Source: Dirofilaria immitis (lineage: Eukaryota; Nematoda; Chromadorea; Rhabditida; Onchocercidae). Taken from it: 64,000 nucleotides of DNA. The notes under the pieces are model-generated. The model saw only the letters and a program-made list of their open reading frames with translations, was not told the origin of the DNA and searched no databases. Below, one piece after another: positions 38,982 through 53,393 of the stretch (positions are counted from its first letter, which is position 1; the number at the start of each line of letters is the position of its first letter). Location: positions 3,890,501 to 3,954,500 of the forward strand of contig JAKNDB010000107.1 in NCBI GenBank assembly GCA_024305405.1, given 5' to 3'. A program made the position numbers and the translations under genes.

Positions 38982-39081
38982 AATTTTTTTATTTGTTCGT
39001 TTTATTTTCTATCCTATATGATCAAATAAAATGGACTTTCATAATGTTTCTGAGAAATATAATAAGATTATCAATTTAATT

Positions 39082-39282
39082 TGATTGATAAAAAATGAAA
39101 CAGCATAACATTGGAAATAATTAGGGATGGATAGGAAACGAAATAGCGCGATGTTGGAGGGATTAGAGATTGATAAGAAATGAAATAGCATAGTTTCGGA
39201 AAATGTTAGAGATTGATGAGAAATAAAATAGCACAGCATTAGAAATGATCAAATATTGATGGGAACCGAAATAGCACTGCAT
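39082..39282. repeat. 43-bp minisatellite, nearly five copies
   Basis: Unit attgataagaaatgaaatag then cacagcattagaaatgattagag, nearly five copies with 10-20 percent drift by eye. The minus-strand open frame here is internally repetitive (AVSFFIN, ALFRFLS, MLFHFLS) and is repeat-derived. Confidence 0.85.
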
Positions 39283-40117
39283 TAGACTTTAAATAAAAAT
39301 AAGTGTTATTAATATATTTAATGCTGATATCATACGCGATAAATTTGATTTCAAAATTTTTATCTTTTAATCTTTTAGATCAATTAATCAATTAATCATT
39401 TCAGTGCACCAATATTTTTATTTATCAATACCAATTAATTTTTTTGTTTAAAATTTGTTTCAAGCATTTATTCGAGACAAATAACAAAGATGATATTAGT
39501 TTTCGCTTTAATTTTTTTGCGGTGATTATTTTTCTACATAATTGATTTCTTAAAAGGCCCTTGTCTATAGGAATCTGCTGAAAATGATATTCTCAGTTTG
39601 AAATGCTAAAATTTGTTTTAGCTGAAGTTTTGTAAAACTTTTAATTCCAAGCTTTTTTGATTTATAATTGATAAGAAATGAAATAGAAAAAAATGCTTGA
39701 AAATTATAAATACATTACATGTTATTGCTATTAAAACTAATTATTATTAAAATTTCATGAAATAATAAGAACAATTAATTAAGTAATCAATGAATTAAAA
39801 ATATAAAATGCATTCATATGTATATACATTCACATGATTAGAATATGTTTGAAAGTAACGCAAGGAAATTTGAAAATGGTTTTTCAAAACAATTTTCAAT
39901 TTCAACAATATGATTTGGAAAGGAGAAAAATTCAAAATTTAATAAACAAATACTGTTGAATCCATCATTTCAATTATTGCAATATTAGTTAATAAAAATT
40001 TATGACTGAAATAATTAATTTCCAAATTTCATCAAAAACTTCTCATCTTTATATAAGAAGGTAAGAAGAAAAAAACTGACCAATTTTTATCAAATTATCT
40101 ATCACCAGTATTTTTTG

Positions 40118-43100
40118 CTAAATGAATCCAGAAATATTTCGTGATGAATCATAATCATCATTATTGTCATCAATTTCCATCACTTTGAAATTGATTCGAT
40201 CAACGGATTCTATTTCATCGAATAATTTATATTGTATTTCATACCTACCAATTTTCTCATTTAATATAATCATCGAGCGAAATCTGGAATTTCAATTATA
40301 AACACTTCTTAACAATCAAAATCATTGAAGCAATCATATTGTCGCTTCTTTCAGTTTATTCACATTAAATTTCAATTTCTGATATGAATTTTATTAAAAT
40401 TTGCAAGCTACTAATGTCGTTATTTCTTATTTTTTTGCATGTTTTATAAACTATTTAAAGTGATTCATTTAGTTCTTTGAAATTGATTTAGTTTAGATCT
40501 ATTTTTGTATTGTTCATCCTCTGATAGCTTATATTTTGATCATGATAAAATACATACATGACATGTATAGGCATGATCAAATATATATATACATAACGCA
40601 TATTGATCATGATCAAATACACATATCATTGATATACTCTTTCGTCCGATTATAATGAACAATTAGCTTCAGTTTCTTAATTGCAAATACTTCTTAAACA
40701 GGTCATCATCTAGCATTAATTTCAAAGACATATGTAAACTTTATGCCTTCAAATACCAACCTGTATCCCCAGAGTATTTCATCAGGTAGAAATGAAGTTC
40801 GAGCTTGAAATGTCATACCAGTAGCTTCTACAATTCCTTCCAACGATCATAATGAGCTCAAAATGCTCATTATGCATCGCATCAGGTGTCATCGCAAATA
40901 ATGGACTCTGATCATCAATTAAATGCTTCACTGTTATTGGCCTAAAAATTCCATATATCAAATTATTTAAAATTTCTAAATTTAATACCATATTCATAGT
41001 ACATTTTTAATAAATAATTTATATAAGGTGGGAATAATTTACAAAATCATTTATTTTATATCTTCATATTTATACAAAAATATTTTTGCATAAAATTCAA
41101 AATAAATAAATAAATGAACAAATTATATTACCATAGCAGAAGTACTCGATCCCATCCAGAATCATAACCAACATTCAAATCCTTGAAATCAACCAATTCT
41201 CGTTCACCTTTCTATATTAATTAATTTAATATTGAATCAATTAATTAAAAAATATAATACAATTCCAAACCTCTATTTCGAATATCATTTCAAATGTTCG
41301 TTTTTAATTATAATAGTATAGAGTAAACTATTCTTTTAAGTACTGAATTAAATTATTATCTTTTTTTTTTTACGAGGAAAGGAATGGAAAAAGAATAGCA
41401 ATATCTTTTATACGAATACCGTCGCTACAAAAATCTTTGAATAAAATGAAATTTAATTTCGCGGAATTGAAAACTAATTTAAATGCAACAATAATCCCTT
41501 AATAAATTAATAAATTCTACTAACTTTATTTATTTGAGAAGTTGCCATGTATAATCGTACATGAGGCTCAGCAATATACAAATTATTTCGTATATCAGCT
41601 ATTCGTATCATTAGGGCCGGTCGTCTGTCTGTATCGTTTACTGGGCCTATTACCGCTATTTGAGAAAATTTTATTTCCTAAAACGAAAAGGAAAAATATT
41701 AATACAATTTTTATATTATAAATTTAAATCACAATCCTAAGTGAAATTTGGAAAGGTATGGTAATTAAAATATTTAAGTCAAATAAATACAATCCATTTT
41801 TGTTTATTAGAATTAATTATTTAAATAAAATATTTCATTCATCCCATTATTAAAATATTTAGATCAGTATAAATACAATAAGTTAGGAATTGAAACTCAA
41901 GAAATAATATATAAACTAAGTGAATAAAAAAAAATAATCTGGAACTAATCAATCATATATCTTGTTAATTTAAATACCTGAATTAAATTACATTTAAATA
42001 CTCAATTTAAATGGCAGGATTGATTAATCCTACAAGTTGATTAATATTCCAATATTGTATCAATCATTTTACTAACCTAATTATGGAAAATCATGAAATA
42101 AACTTATCTTTGATATTTCAAATGTAAATAATACTAAATATAAATTTTTCTTCGATTAATGATTATTAAAAAATTATTCCTAATCATTTTCTTCCTAATT
42201 TTTAATATGATAAATTGAAACATTAGTTATACTTGAGGAATAAGGTTTAAATTTAAATTAAGGATTAAAAAAGAAAATTCAACTTGTTTTCGCTTTTTGG
42301 ACGCAGCAATTTTGCGACAACAATGCCACTTAACATTGTTTGCATAAAAACACCCACAATACATTGTAATGATAAGAAAAAAACAAGCGATACACAAGCA
42401 CTTGTCACATATCTAAAGATGATAAATTTTACTTACTTGTCCTAAAATTAGGCTAATTTTTGGATGAGCAAGTTTATGCTTTATCATCTTAATGATTTTA
42501 ATTTAATTTTTACAATGTAAAAAAGATGCGTGCTTTTTTAATTTTAATTTATAACATTAAAATTTAAATCTAACTTATCAATAATTAATAAGCCAAAAAT
42601 TTAGGTTTAGCTTAGAAGAAATTTAGCCAAGAATTAATAATTAAAAAAGAAATTTAAAATTTAACTTAACAAAAACTAAATGAAATGATACTACAAATTA
42701 AATTTTTTTTTCAAAACTTCGAAATACTAAATAGAAAAAATTTCAAATTTCATGATTTCTTGAATTACAAACAATTGAAGTTATTAACAGTTTATTAGAA
42801 AATTCGTTCTAAAAAAGAATAAGAAATTACTAACCGAAATCCATAACCAATAGTATGTTGTGTTTCCAAACTAAAATTTTAATTTTTATTTTTAAATTTT
42901 ATATAAATTATTTTATATGAAAAATAATTAATAAATAGAATTTGAATGTGATCAGTTTTGCAACGAATCAATACATTTAATCATTCATACAAAGACATCA
43001 AAAAGCAACTTCTAGGAATTAACAAACATCCGAAAGAAGAGGTAAAAAAATGATCAACTGATATAATTAGATATATTTAAGTTTGAACTTTTACACGTCC

Positions 43101-44765
43101 TATAAACATAAATCAATTGTATGCATACCTGAATAGAAAGGCAGTTTTCAAATCATAAACATTTGCAATGCATTGCTCATTCTCGGGTTTTGGCTAAACG
43201 AAAATATAATAATACGTACGTATTATTATTATTAACCATCAATAATAGTAACAAAACTTCTTACCCTCTATCCTCTCACACTTTCCCTATCTCCCCTTTT
43301 CTCTCTCTCTCTCCAAGCACTTTTGTATTTTAAAGTGATAAGATTTGATATGATAGGAGTTATTGATCGAAATATTAACGAAACAAAAATGAAATATTAT
43401 CAAAGTAATAATTAGATTATTTTTCTAGAAAATTCCTAGAAGTTAGAAATCATGATTCTATTATACTATTCTAAAATATTTGCATAATTTGAAAATATCA
43501 CTGGAATAAATGGAACGATTAATCATTTTATAAATGAAAAAGAAAAGTTGATATGATATCATTAAAAGATATGTATATTCCAGTGTATGAAAGCTTGTTT
43601 TATCATTGAAGTAAAAACCAGTGATATTGAACTATTTAAATGATTATAAATATATTTTTTATCATATGTATATATATTAAGTATAAATATAAATATTTCC
43701 ACTAAATATACATCTTATATATTTTATATAAAAAAATTTTTTGCTAAAATTTTTAAATATAATTTTTCCATAGATAATCAGTCTAATTTTAATGATTACA
43801 CCTAAAATGATTTTAAAAATAAATGAAAATTATCAATCATTTACAATAACAATAGTTTTATAAAAGAAAATCAATATATATATATACATCTATCTATATA
43901 CATATTGTTTTATCATTTCAAGTATATATATGTATATGTATAATATGCAAAAATTTATTATATAAATAAATTTGTATATATGAAATGAAAAAATTTTTAA
44001 TGGAAATAATTTGGAAATAATGAATGTAATTTTCATTACAGATAAAAATATAAAAATCGATAAAAAACAACTTACATATAATTTATCAGGCAATACAATG
44101 ATATAATAAATTAAAGCAAAAGTAATCCATGTAGTGATAAAACCACTAGCAAATACAAATAAAATAATACGCCAATTGTATTCGATTACTAAATGAAACC
44201 AATTCCTGCAATAGAATATTGCAGGAATATTTAATATTTTTATTAAATAACTTTTTGATAAATATTATCTTTCAATGTAAAACTATTGGAATAAGTTATT
44301 AAATTTTTGATTGAGAATTTTCAGGGCATTAAAATTTTGTTTACCTTTTTTATACTAATTGATTTGATAAAAGAAGATGTATATATATATGTATATATTT
44401 CCTTTACATAAAATTTTTTAATTTAATTTTGAATGTCAACTTCTATTTTAATATTGAATCTTAATAACGTAATTTTATACTTTGTTTTTATTAATAAATC
44501 AAAAATGAAATAAAATTTTATTAATGAATCATAAATATGATTTAACAGTTTAATTAATAATTTATTTAAAAAAACTGAATGATTTATTAATATTTATAAG
44601 AAAATAAATCGTTATAATTTTACCTGTAAAAAGATCGACATGGATGAGGTATTCCAATTTGTCTCAATGTACAGCGACCATTTTTAGCTACCAAACGCGG
44701 CCGACAAATTTTATTTTTATTAACGGTGAATTGAGCAAAGCTTCATGATTATCATTATCATCCAT
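40118..44765 (-). CDS. irk: Inwardly rectifying K+ channel (Kir/IRK)
   Basis: Nine exons, 5' to 3': 44765-44624, 44205-44076, 43193-43129, 42870-42835, 42412-42284, 41677-41525, 41211-41132, 40941-40761, 40283-40118; about 360 residues. Order: N-terminus with [13 protein letters not shown]1 ([16 protein letters not shown]), extracellular Cys, pore [17 protein letters not shown], second Cys, TM2 ([20 protein letters not shown]), basic RPKKRKQ (PIP2-type site), then the cytoplasmic IgG-like domain ([58 protein letters not shown]). It forms tetrameric K+ channels at the plasma membrane. Frame breaks: a base missing near 44718-44724, A missing at 42294-42298, G extra at 40840-40841. The subtype is not assigned, so the symbol is generic. 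Confidence 0.9.
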
Positions 44766-47700
44766 AGTTCCATAACACGATATCTTTTTAGAGCTGTTTT
44801 TCTTCTTCCTTTCAAATTTTATTTAATTTTAATAAAACTTTGATTTTTGTTCCAATTATTCATTGCACATAATTCAAATCAAATACTAACTTAAACACAT
44901 ATCATAAGAAAATTTGGTCGAAATTAAATTAATTTACTTCTTATTTTAGGATATCATTTTGTTTGTATAATTTTAATTTTAAAATTAAAAATTAAATAAT
45001 ATTTATATGATATATACTATACAATAAGAAAAGGGAAAAATATTTTTTTCCCAGAAATATTCTATCAACAATAAACTTTACAATAAACTTTATTTATTGA
45101 TAATACAAGCAGATCAAAGATTAAAATATGTTATTCCATTTATTTTGTTTGATCAATTTACATAATCATCGTGAATAAGTAATCTTATTTTTTGCATCCA
45201 TAATTATTTGTTTATTTTATGTCAATTATAATACGCGAAATTAATAACAATTACAAATAGCTCAGTAACTACTAAAACCGAAATAATAAACTCATGCTCT
45301 AAAAGTTTCATATAACTTATACTATCTTATAAATAAATAATTCAATGATTAGAAGAAATTTTTTTCAAACAATTTTATCAATTATTATTAAATGATGGCG
45401 ATATTTTTATGTTTATCTGCTGTCTAATTATTCAAGTTTATTATCTCAGATAATGATAATAATTATGATAATGAATAACGAAAGTGTAACATTATTATAG
45501 AAAAATAAAAAAAAGGAAAGCTCGAAATCGAAAAAGATTAAGATTATAAAAAAGTAAGGAATTTTAGTTCTATGAGGTGTAAAATAAAATATTTCAGGTA
45601 GAAAATGAATAAACGAAAACATTTATGAGAGTGATTAGAATGCAAATTACTCAAAACTTTTTTTCTTTTTAATAAATAAGTGCAAATATATATACAATGA
45701 AATGAATGGACTATTTTTTATGTCCTTTTTTCTTTCACACCTTTGAATATTTTTGAATTTCTTTCCTTTTACTTTTTCCTAATAATTATTATAAATGATG
45801 AAAGTAGCATGATTGATAGCATTTTTTAGTAATAGCTAAATTATGATAGATGAGAATGATGATGCTAAATAATGATGATAATTGATTATAGTTGCAAAAA
45901 TCCCAATAATTATTACGATAGATAAAAATAGATAAATTATTTAGTAATTTTCGGATAATGCTAAATAGTGATGATAAGTGATAGTAATTGAAACAAAATA
46001 ATGATCAAAGAAAAGAGTTAAATTTAGCAATTTTGCATTTCCTTATCTTAGATATTACGATTGTTGCATATTTTTTTTTAGCCAAATACAAACAGTTCCA
46101 AATTTCTTGTAAATTAAAATAAAAATAACACAGAATGATAGTAATAATTATTAATAACGTTTGTAGTGATAATAGTGATAATATTTATTAAACTATTAAT
46201 ATTAGTTAAATGAATATCTGATAACAATGTTATTAAAAATGATAAATAACAATAACGGTAATCAAAATTCAATGTGCAAAACGATGCAATAAAAAAGAAT
46301 GAAATAATGAAATTTATTAATTAGCCATAGCAATTAATTTAAATAAAAGATTTGAATTAGAAACTAAAATGTTAAAAATTTGTATAAACTTTTTCCATTC
46401 ATTTTTTTAAAAATAGAATAAATACTATGAAGTAAATATAATTATAGTTGAAATAGAAATTATTAAAATTAACAGTAAAGTAATCAAAAGGTATGAAAAA
46501 TATGTAGAATAAAATATATTTTTATAACATACCTGATTCTTTTATACGAAGAATATTTGTTATGTATTTTTCTATTAATTAATCATTTCAAATATAAGTT
46601 CTCAAATTGCATATTATTTCTATCAGCATATTTTCATTCAAACTAGCATAAGTACAAAATTAATGGAAAAAAATATGAAAATTTATTAGAAAGTGGATAA
46701 AATGAAATAAAAAAAATAAACTTGGAAAAACTAAGTTGGAAAAAATTAAGTGAAACGACCATATTCATGTTTACTTATAATATTTTTCAAGAAAAAAAAG
46801 AGAAGTAAACAGGAAATAAAGTGGGGAAGAAATATGAAACCTTCCATTGTATTATTTGTTTACTTTACTCTTGCTAATAAACAATATACGCATTTCGCCC
46901 ATTAATTACATCCACTAATTAATTATCTAGGCAATATTTCCCATAAATATTAAAGGTGATATAAATATATTAAATAAACAATAAAATATTTCGTAAGTTG
47001 TTAAAGGTAAAAGGAAGGTTTCATATTTATATATATAATATATGATTAGATGATTATTTTAATCCAAAGAAAAATTTTTTTTGGCTAACGAAATGATGAC
47101 GAGAATGACGAGAAGTATTGTTGATTAAAGATTAATTTTTCCTGTTAGCTTTTTTTTTTTTAATTTATTTATTCTAAAATATTCATCTGTTCTCGAGTTG
47201 GTCAATTTTAATTGCTTATCAAATTATTACATGATTTCCCTGGTTAATAGGAACTTGAATGACGTTAAATTTATGAATTTTGATAAATAAAAGATTATGT
47301 CCATATTTTTTTAGAAACAAAAACAGTATTCCTATGAAAAATATTGCGTCAACGTTATCTTACCGTATCTTGCCATTTAACAATTTCGTTATTTATTTAC
47401 TTCTTCCTGCAAAATTACATAATAATAACTTGAAATTATTTCTGGTCATTATCATATAGTCTAATCTTGCTATCTAACAATTTTATCATTTAAATTCTAT
47501 CACTAAGATTATTTAATAATTTGAAATTATTTTCAGTTATTATTGTATAAAGGGAAATCATTTCGTATATATTAATATTCGTAAAAATTATGCAAATGAA
47601 ATACTTAGTAATTCTTGCATTCTTTGAAAGAAGCATGATGCTATTTATGTTTACAAGAGTTTGATTATTTAAATTTCTTCAAAATAAAAAAGTTCGGAGA

Positions 47701-48819
47701 GAATTAAAATTTGAATTAAAAATCAACCTAACATCGGGAAAAGTGAAAAAGAAAAAGAAAGAAAACTTCTTTGATAGATAAATTGATCTGACAAAAAAAT
47801 TTTCCTCAAATGAGAAAAATTGAAAAATATATTTAAAAAAATTAAAAAGAAATAAAACATTTTTTTTCATTTATTCATTTCATTTCTCATTTTATTAAAT
47901 GTATAAGGTAAGTGCATATTATATTAATATCTTTGCTTTATTTCATATGCATTTGCATAAAAGATATTCTCAAATATTTTTAACTAATTTCACTTATTGT
48001 AATTTTTATTTAAATTCCTATTTACTATCATTTTTTTGTTGCTGCTATCATTGATGTACGAGCAATAATGAAAAGTAGAAATTTTAATCAATTCTTTAAA
48101 GTGCTAATGTACTTTTCATCCGAAAATGAAATATTGCAAGTAACATCCTAGAAATTGAAATTCAAAAATGAATTCTCTATCACATGCCATGTCATATTTC
48201 TTGAAATATTTTTAAAATAAAAATTGGAGGTGAAATTGAAATTTATAAATTTAAACGAAGCAATAAATATCGGTTAATACGAATAATTGATATGGATAAA
48301 GCATTTTGATTTAAATATATGCAAATAACGATTAGATAATTCGCTAACAAAATAATCAAATAATAGGATAAATGACAAAAAAAATGTTGGAATGATGGAT
48401 GATATGGTTAGATACTGCTGGATAATAATATAATAAATAAAAATGATAATGATATTGACACATATTATTTACCATTTTAAAAATAATTATTTATTAATTA
48501 TCATCAGAGTAAAAATTAAATATTCATTATGTTTGCTAAAAGTTTGCATAAAAATCATTTCTCATCTCATTCATTTATTGACTTTAATGATTATATCTAT
48601 TAAAAATGAAATTTTGCGAGAAAAAATTTATAAAATTTTTTCAAAATCAATCAATGTTTAATAAGAAGGAAATGAAATGATGGGAAAAAGACAGAAAAAA
48701 GGAAAAGACCAAATTTAGAAACAATAAAAAACATTCACATGGTTCAGCTAAAGATAAGATATATTAGGTAAATTTGCTTAATTAAAATTAATTTTGATTA
48801 CATTTTATTTTATTTATTT

Positions 48820-48853
48820 TTGGAGAGAGAGAGAGAGAGAGAGAGGAGAAGAA

Positions 48854-48896
<43 letters not shown>

Positions 48897-48903
48897 GAGA
48901 AAG
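48820..48903. repeat. GA microsatellite
   Basis: (ga)n with a few aga/gga interruptions. It opens complementary R/E and S/L frames that are not genes. Confidence 0.97.
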
Positions 48904-50604
48904 AAAGGGATAGAAATTTGTAATGTAAAAAATTCTGGCATAATAAATAATATGAATGAAAATCAATTTTATTTTGTAATTTACTATTTTACCCAAATGC
49001 ATAAATGAATTTTCATTTCATGCGCAAATTTGTAATTTAATTTTGCGCATAATTATCAAAAGTTTTGTATGCAATTTTGATAAATATAAAATAAAATAAG
49101 CATGAATATAATAATTGAAATATTTTATAATATTATGAATAATATCGTAGGATTTCAAATATTTCACTCAACAATTAATATTATATTAATATTATAAAAT
49201 AGTTAGATAATGTTTAAACAAAAAATGCTATAAAATGCGTAATTATAAATAACAATAAAATTTAACTTATTTGAAGAAAAGAAATTTCTAATTTATATTA
49301 TATTTTATTACATATAATAAAGAAGCATTTGAATAAATATCAAACATTTTTAATAATATTTTATATAAATAAAAATTAAAAAAAAGTTTCATCGTTCTAT
49401 TTGGCATTCAAACTTCATCGTTCCATATTTAGTAATAAATACAAATAAGAAGATAATTTTATTTTTATTTAAATTCAAAAAAACTTGCAAAAATTTCCAT
49501 AAAATCATAATTATATTCTATTCCATTGAAAATGAACTGACCTTTATGAAAATTCTGTAATTATTTTAATTTATTTTTTTAAGAATATATATTTTTAACT
49601 TTAATTGTAAAATGAAAATATACAATGATAAAGAAGATGTAATTAAAGAACAAGAACTCTCAATCAATTTAAAAATCTTGCCATTTCTAATAATTCTGTG
49701 ATAATATTCTCGATCAACAAAATTTATAGATATATGTTAGTAATAAATAATTTATCTTAAAAATTTGAAATCCATGAATTATCAAACTAAATGATGAAAA
49801 TAAATGATAATATTATAACAGGCATAGAAAAAGTACAAATATATCTTAAATATATATATATATAAAGCTAAAGGATAAAGATATGAAGATGTTCTCAATT
49901 AAAGCGCTCGACTTACTCATCTAACAAAATGAGATCAACATATATATATATATATGCTAAACATTAGAATTAAAAAAGGGAAGATTTTATTAATTATATT
50001 ATTAACATTTGCTAAATTAGGCTAATCTAACCAAATGATAAGTCGTAAATTAAGAAATGCAGAAAAATATGGGATGAAAAATGTTATTAGCTATTTATTT
50101 CATATCCTTTTTTTTTCTCCTAAATTTCATAAAATTAAATTTAAAATTCCTTTCAAGTTAAGCGTAATGGAAAGCTAAATATAGCATGAAGTGAAGAAAG
50201 CTATTGCATTGATTTTTTCCTGTTTATCACCATTGAATCTCTAATATTAATATTGTTTTGCTATGTTCTATATTATCATGAATCCAATTATAACTTATAT
50301 TAAGCTTACTTTATATTAAACAAATTAAATTTCTAAAGAAAGACAGAGTGAGAAAGAATGGGTGATATTTGAAAGAGAGATAAAACTTTGATATAGAATA
50401 AGGAAGAAAAAGAAAATAAAAAAACAAAAAAAATCTGCATTTTTTCATTTCCCATATCTTTTCACATGAAGCATTGCATTTGTCCTTTGAAAAAGATAAA
50501 TTGAATTAAAGAAAACCTTATTAGATAATAATAAGTAGAAGTGCAATACAAATTCTACATATGATGGTGCTGAAAAAATAATAAAACTGAGGACCTTTTA
50601 TAAA

Positions 50605-50955
50605 ACACAGATACGATAATCATATACCATATGAAATATTTATTGATATGTCATATACCGTACCCAATATTAACGACATCAGAATATATACTCAAATCAC
50701 TATAACACAAACGATATTTATTCATGGATACAATAGTTATATACATTATTAACCATATCCAAATTAATAATATTCACGGATACGATAGCTTGTATATATA
50801 CCATATCCAACACAAACAATATTTATGAATATATGTTCTAACATAAGGATATTTCTTAATGGATGCTATAGCTATATGCACATTACACTAATATTCAACA
50901 TTAATGATATTTACAAATACGATAGCCTGTACATATCATATTTAACACAAGATTT
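50605..50955. repeat. Degenerate repeats, spacing about 55-60 bp
   Basis: The block ggatacgatagcttgtatat then accatatccaacacaaacaatatttatt recurs near 50605, 50722, 50775, 50859 and 50915 with substitutions and small indels. Confidence 0.65.
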
Positions 50956-53234
50956 AACGCAATTATTCATTGGTATAAATTTAAATACGAGATTAGGTTA
51001 AGGAAGTTTTCATATATTGATTAATCACCGGATATCAAATTGAATAGATCATAAATATTAAGAATAGCCTAATGAATGAATGATCAAATTTTGATTATAG
51101 CATTTATATTTGATCTCTAAAATCAAATTAAATGATAAATTCTTTCTGTGCCAACATAATTAAATGAATATTAGTACTAATTGAATATTAATTACAGTTA
51201 CATTTGATAACAATAGCATAAATTATTTGTGGACAAATATAACTTTGTTAAAAGATATTTTCATTCTAATTTTAATTTAATCTATCAGAAATGTTTCATT
51301 TGAACCTATAATTTTAAAAATGTTGCACATATATAATCATATACAATACACATATAAATTATATATTATAATAGAATATGAGAAACAAAAATTTGGAAAA
51401 ATTTATTTTATTTTACTATCACATCAAATAAAAGTATAAATAACTGTTGCATCATAGAAAGATTCAAATTATTCATAATAATATTCAAATTATTATATCA
51501 TTTTTTAATTAAAGAAAAAAAATTGAAAAAGTTGAAATGAATAAATTAATTTGAACAAATAAATTTGATTGAATTCATATCAAAACAAAATATCACAAGA
51601 GCTGATCAATCAGCAAAGGTCGATAGAAAGAATACAATAATTATCCGACGTCATATGTTGACTTCTTTCACATGAGAAAATATATAAGATTGATGGATTA
51701 TCCTGAAATTAAATATCAATCAATTTAATTGATATTATGAGAAAAGAGATAAATAATAGATGAAGACATTTTTTATGAAGGATAGGTGATAAGATATGAG
51801 AATGAAGGAAGTCTTATATGTGCTAATTCATCATCTAAATCTTCAATTGACCTACTTTTATGCAACATATCAAAAATTTCCTAGCATTATTTGCTTTAGT
51901 AAATATGAGAATTTACTGTAATTTGCAATTAATAATAATTAACAAATTTTTGAAAACTTTCAAATTCTATCAAATATAATTAAAGCAACGAACTTTTTTA
52001 TCAAATTATTATTGAATTCATTCCAAAATTCAACAAAATAAACTTAAAAATAAATTTTACTTTTATTAATAGCATTTGATATCAAATTTCTTATTTTGAA
52101 ACAATCAAAAAAAAAGGAAAGAGAATGATAAATAGAGAGGAAAAAAGGAAAAAGAAAAATTTAAATTAAATGAAAAGTATTAAAAGATTAGAAGTAAATT
52201 ATTTTCTTCTTTTGCTTATTTCATCTTTAAGTCATTCTCCCTTCTGCCATCATTTCATCTTAAATTTTTTCATTTTTTTGTTTGTTTTCTTTCTCTTTCC
52301 TTAGTTTTTATTTTACAGGTAAAATGTAATTGGAATCGGCAGGTATTCACAATATACTTTTTATACGATTAGTTCTTTTCTTATCTCGAAAAGCATATGT
52401 ATAAATTGAAATAATTTTCTGAAATAAATTTCATATTTTTCGTCGTTAAAAAGAAAAAAGGGAGAGAGAGAGTGAAAAAGAAAATTTTAGAAAAAGAAAA
52501 AAACAGGAATAAGAGAGAAAATAAATGATAATAGTAAATTAAATCAAATGATGCAAATATAGCTACAAAAAAATTAACTGGCAATCTTCCAATTATGTAA
52601 AAAAGTTAAAATAATCATAACTATCTTTTCTCAAAAAAATGATTGTCTGATCTGTTATTTTGATATTAGGCGCCATTCAAAATATAGTAAATATCCTTAC
52701 TATAAAGAAAAAAAAATCCGTCATTATTCACTTCGTTTGATTTTACCAGATTCTATCGATCAATATTTTCGATATCTCTAAACCAAATTCCCAATAAATT
52801 TTTCCTTCCCACTTGTAAATAAAAATCGTTCATGCTATCGATTCTACTCTCGATATTCATCTATTAATTATACCATATAGGAATTATGGCAATAAATTAC
52901 ATCATAATTAAGCCTTCCTTCCATTTACTCCGAGAAATCTTTTATATATGTGATGATAATGAATATGTAATACTAATCATAATAAAATTTCAACATATAT
53001 GACAATAGCATATTACTAATTTTATGAACGTTATTCATTATAATATATGTCATAGGTCATGGATATGCTAATAAATGAATAATAATAAGTTTCAACAAAT
53101 TTAATATTCAATAGTAAATGAAAAAAAAATTTAACTATTGAACAATGAATAAAGAGAATATGCAAAGGTCAAAAATTCAAAATGATATTGTGCTACAAGA
53201 TATTTGAATGATCACAGCATGTTTGTTCACATAC

Positions 53235-53393
53235 CGTTTCTTCTGAAGAGTTTTGGGATCTTTGGTGTTCGATGCGTGATTGAGTTGAGTGGTGTGGATT
53301 ATTGTGGTATTGTGTGCTGGTTGCAACACTTGCTCCGGGATTTACTAGGAGACGGGGTGGTGGATTCGGTGGTTTGGTGATTTTATGAGACAT
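53235..53393 (-). CDS. Candidate first coding exon, gene unknown
   Basis: ATG at 53393 opens 53 codons (MSHKITKPPNPPPRLLVNPG... ending NSSEET) and runs into a good gtatgt donor at 53234. Composition is less AT-rich than the surroundings, and residues are P/S/N/H/Q-rich, like a disordered N-terminus. I found no matching downstream exon. The next minus-strand gene is the K+ channel 8.5 kb away. The K+ channel first exon is open in frame for nine codons upstream of its ATG after an aacag acceptor, but the phases differ by two, so the link is unsupported as it stands. Confidence 0.35.

Larger units (their letters stand above)
37949..40117. other. Convergent intergenic region, stomatin to K+ channel
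   Basis: Shared 3' flanks of two converging genes. It contains a 53-bp duplication with AT repeats (38873-38977) and a 43-bp minisatellite (39082-39282). No gene is supported. Confidence 0.6.
44766..53234. other. 8.5-kb gene-poor region
   Basis: No supported exon. Low-complexity AT DNA with a GA microsatellite (48820-48903), (ta)n runs near 49851 and 49940, and a degenerate repeat at 50605-50955. It could contain introns or 5' exons of the K+ channel gene if the exon at 53235-53393 belongs to it. Confidence 0.55.

Noticed and set aside
48814..49008. R/E-rich and S/L-rich frames
   Set aside because: Direct products of the GA microsatellite on the two strands.
53193..53234. Continuation of the 53393 frame past the gtatgt donor
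   Set aside because: The donor is strong and the sequence beyond returns to AT background, so it is treated as intron.
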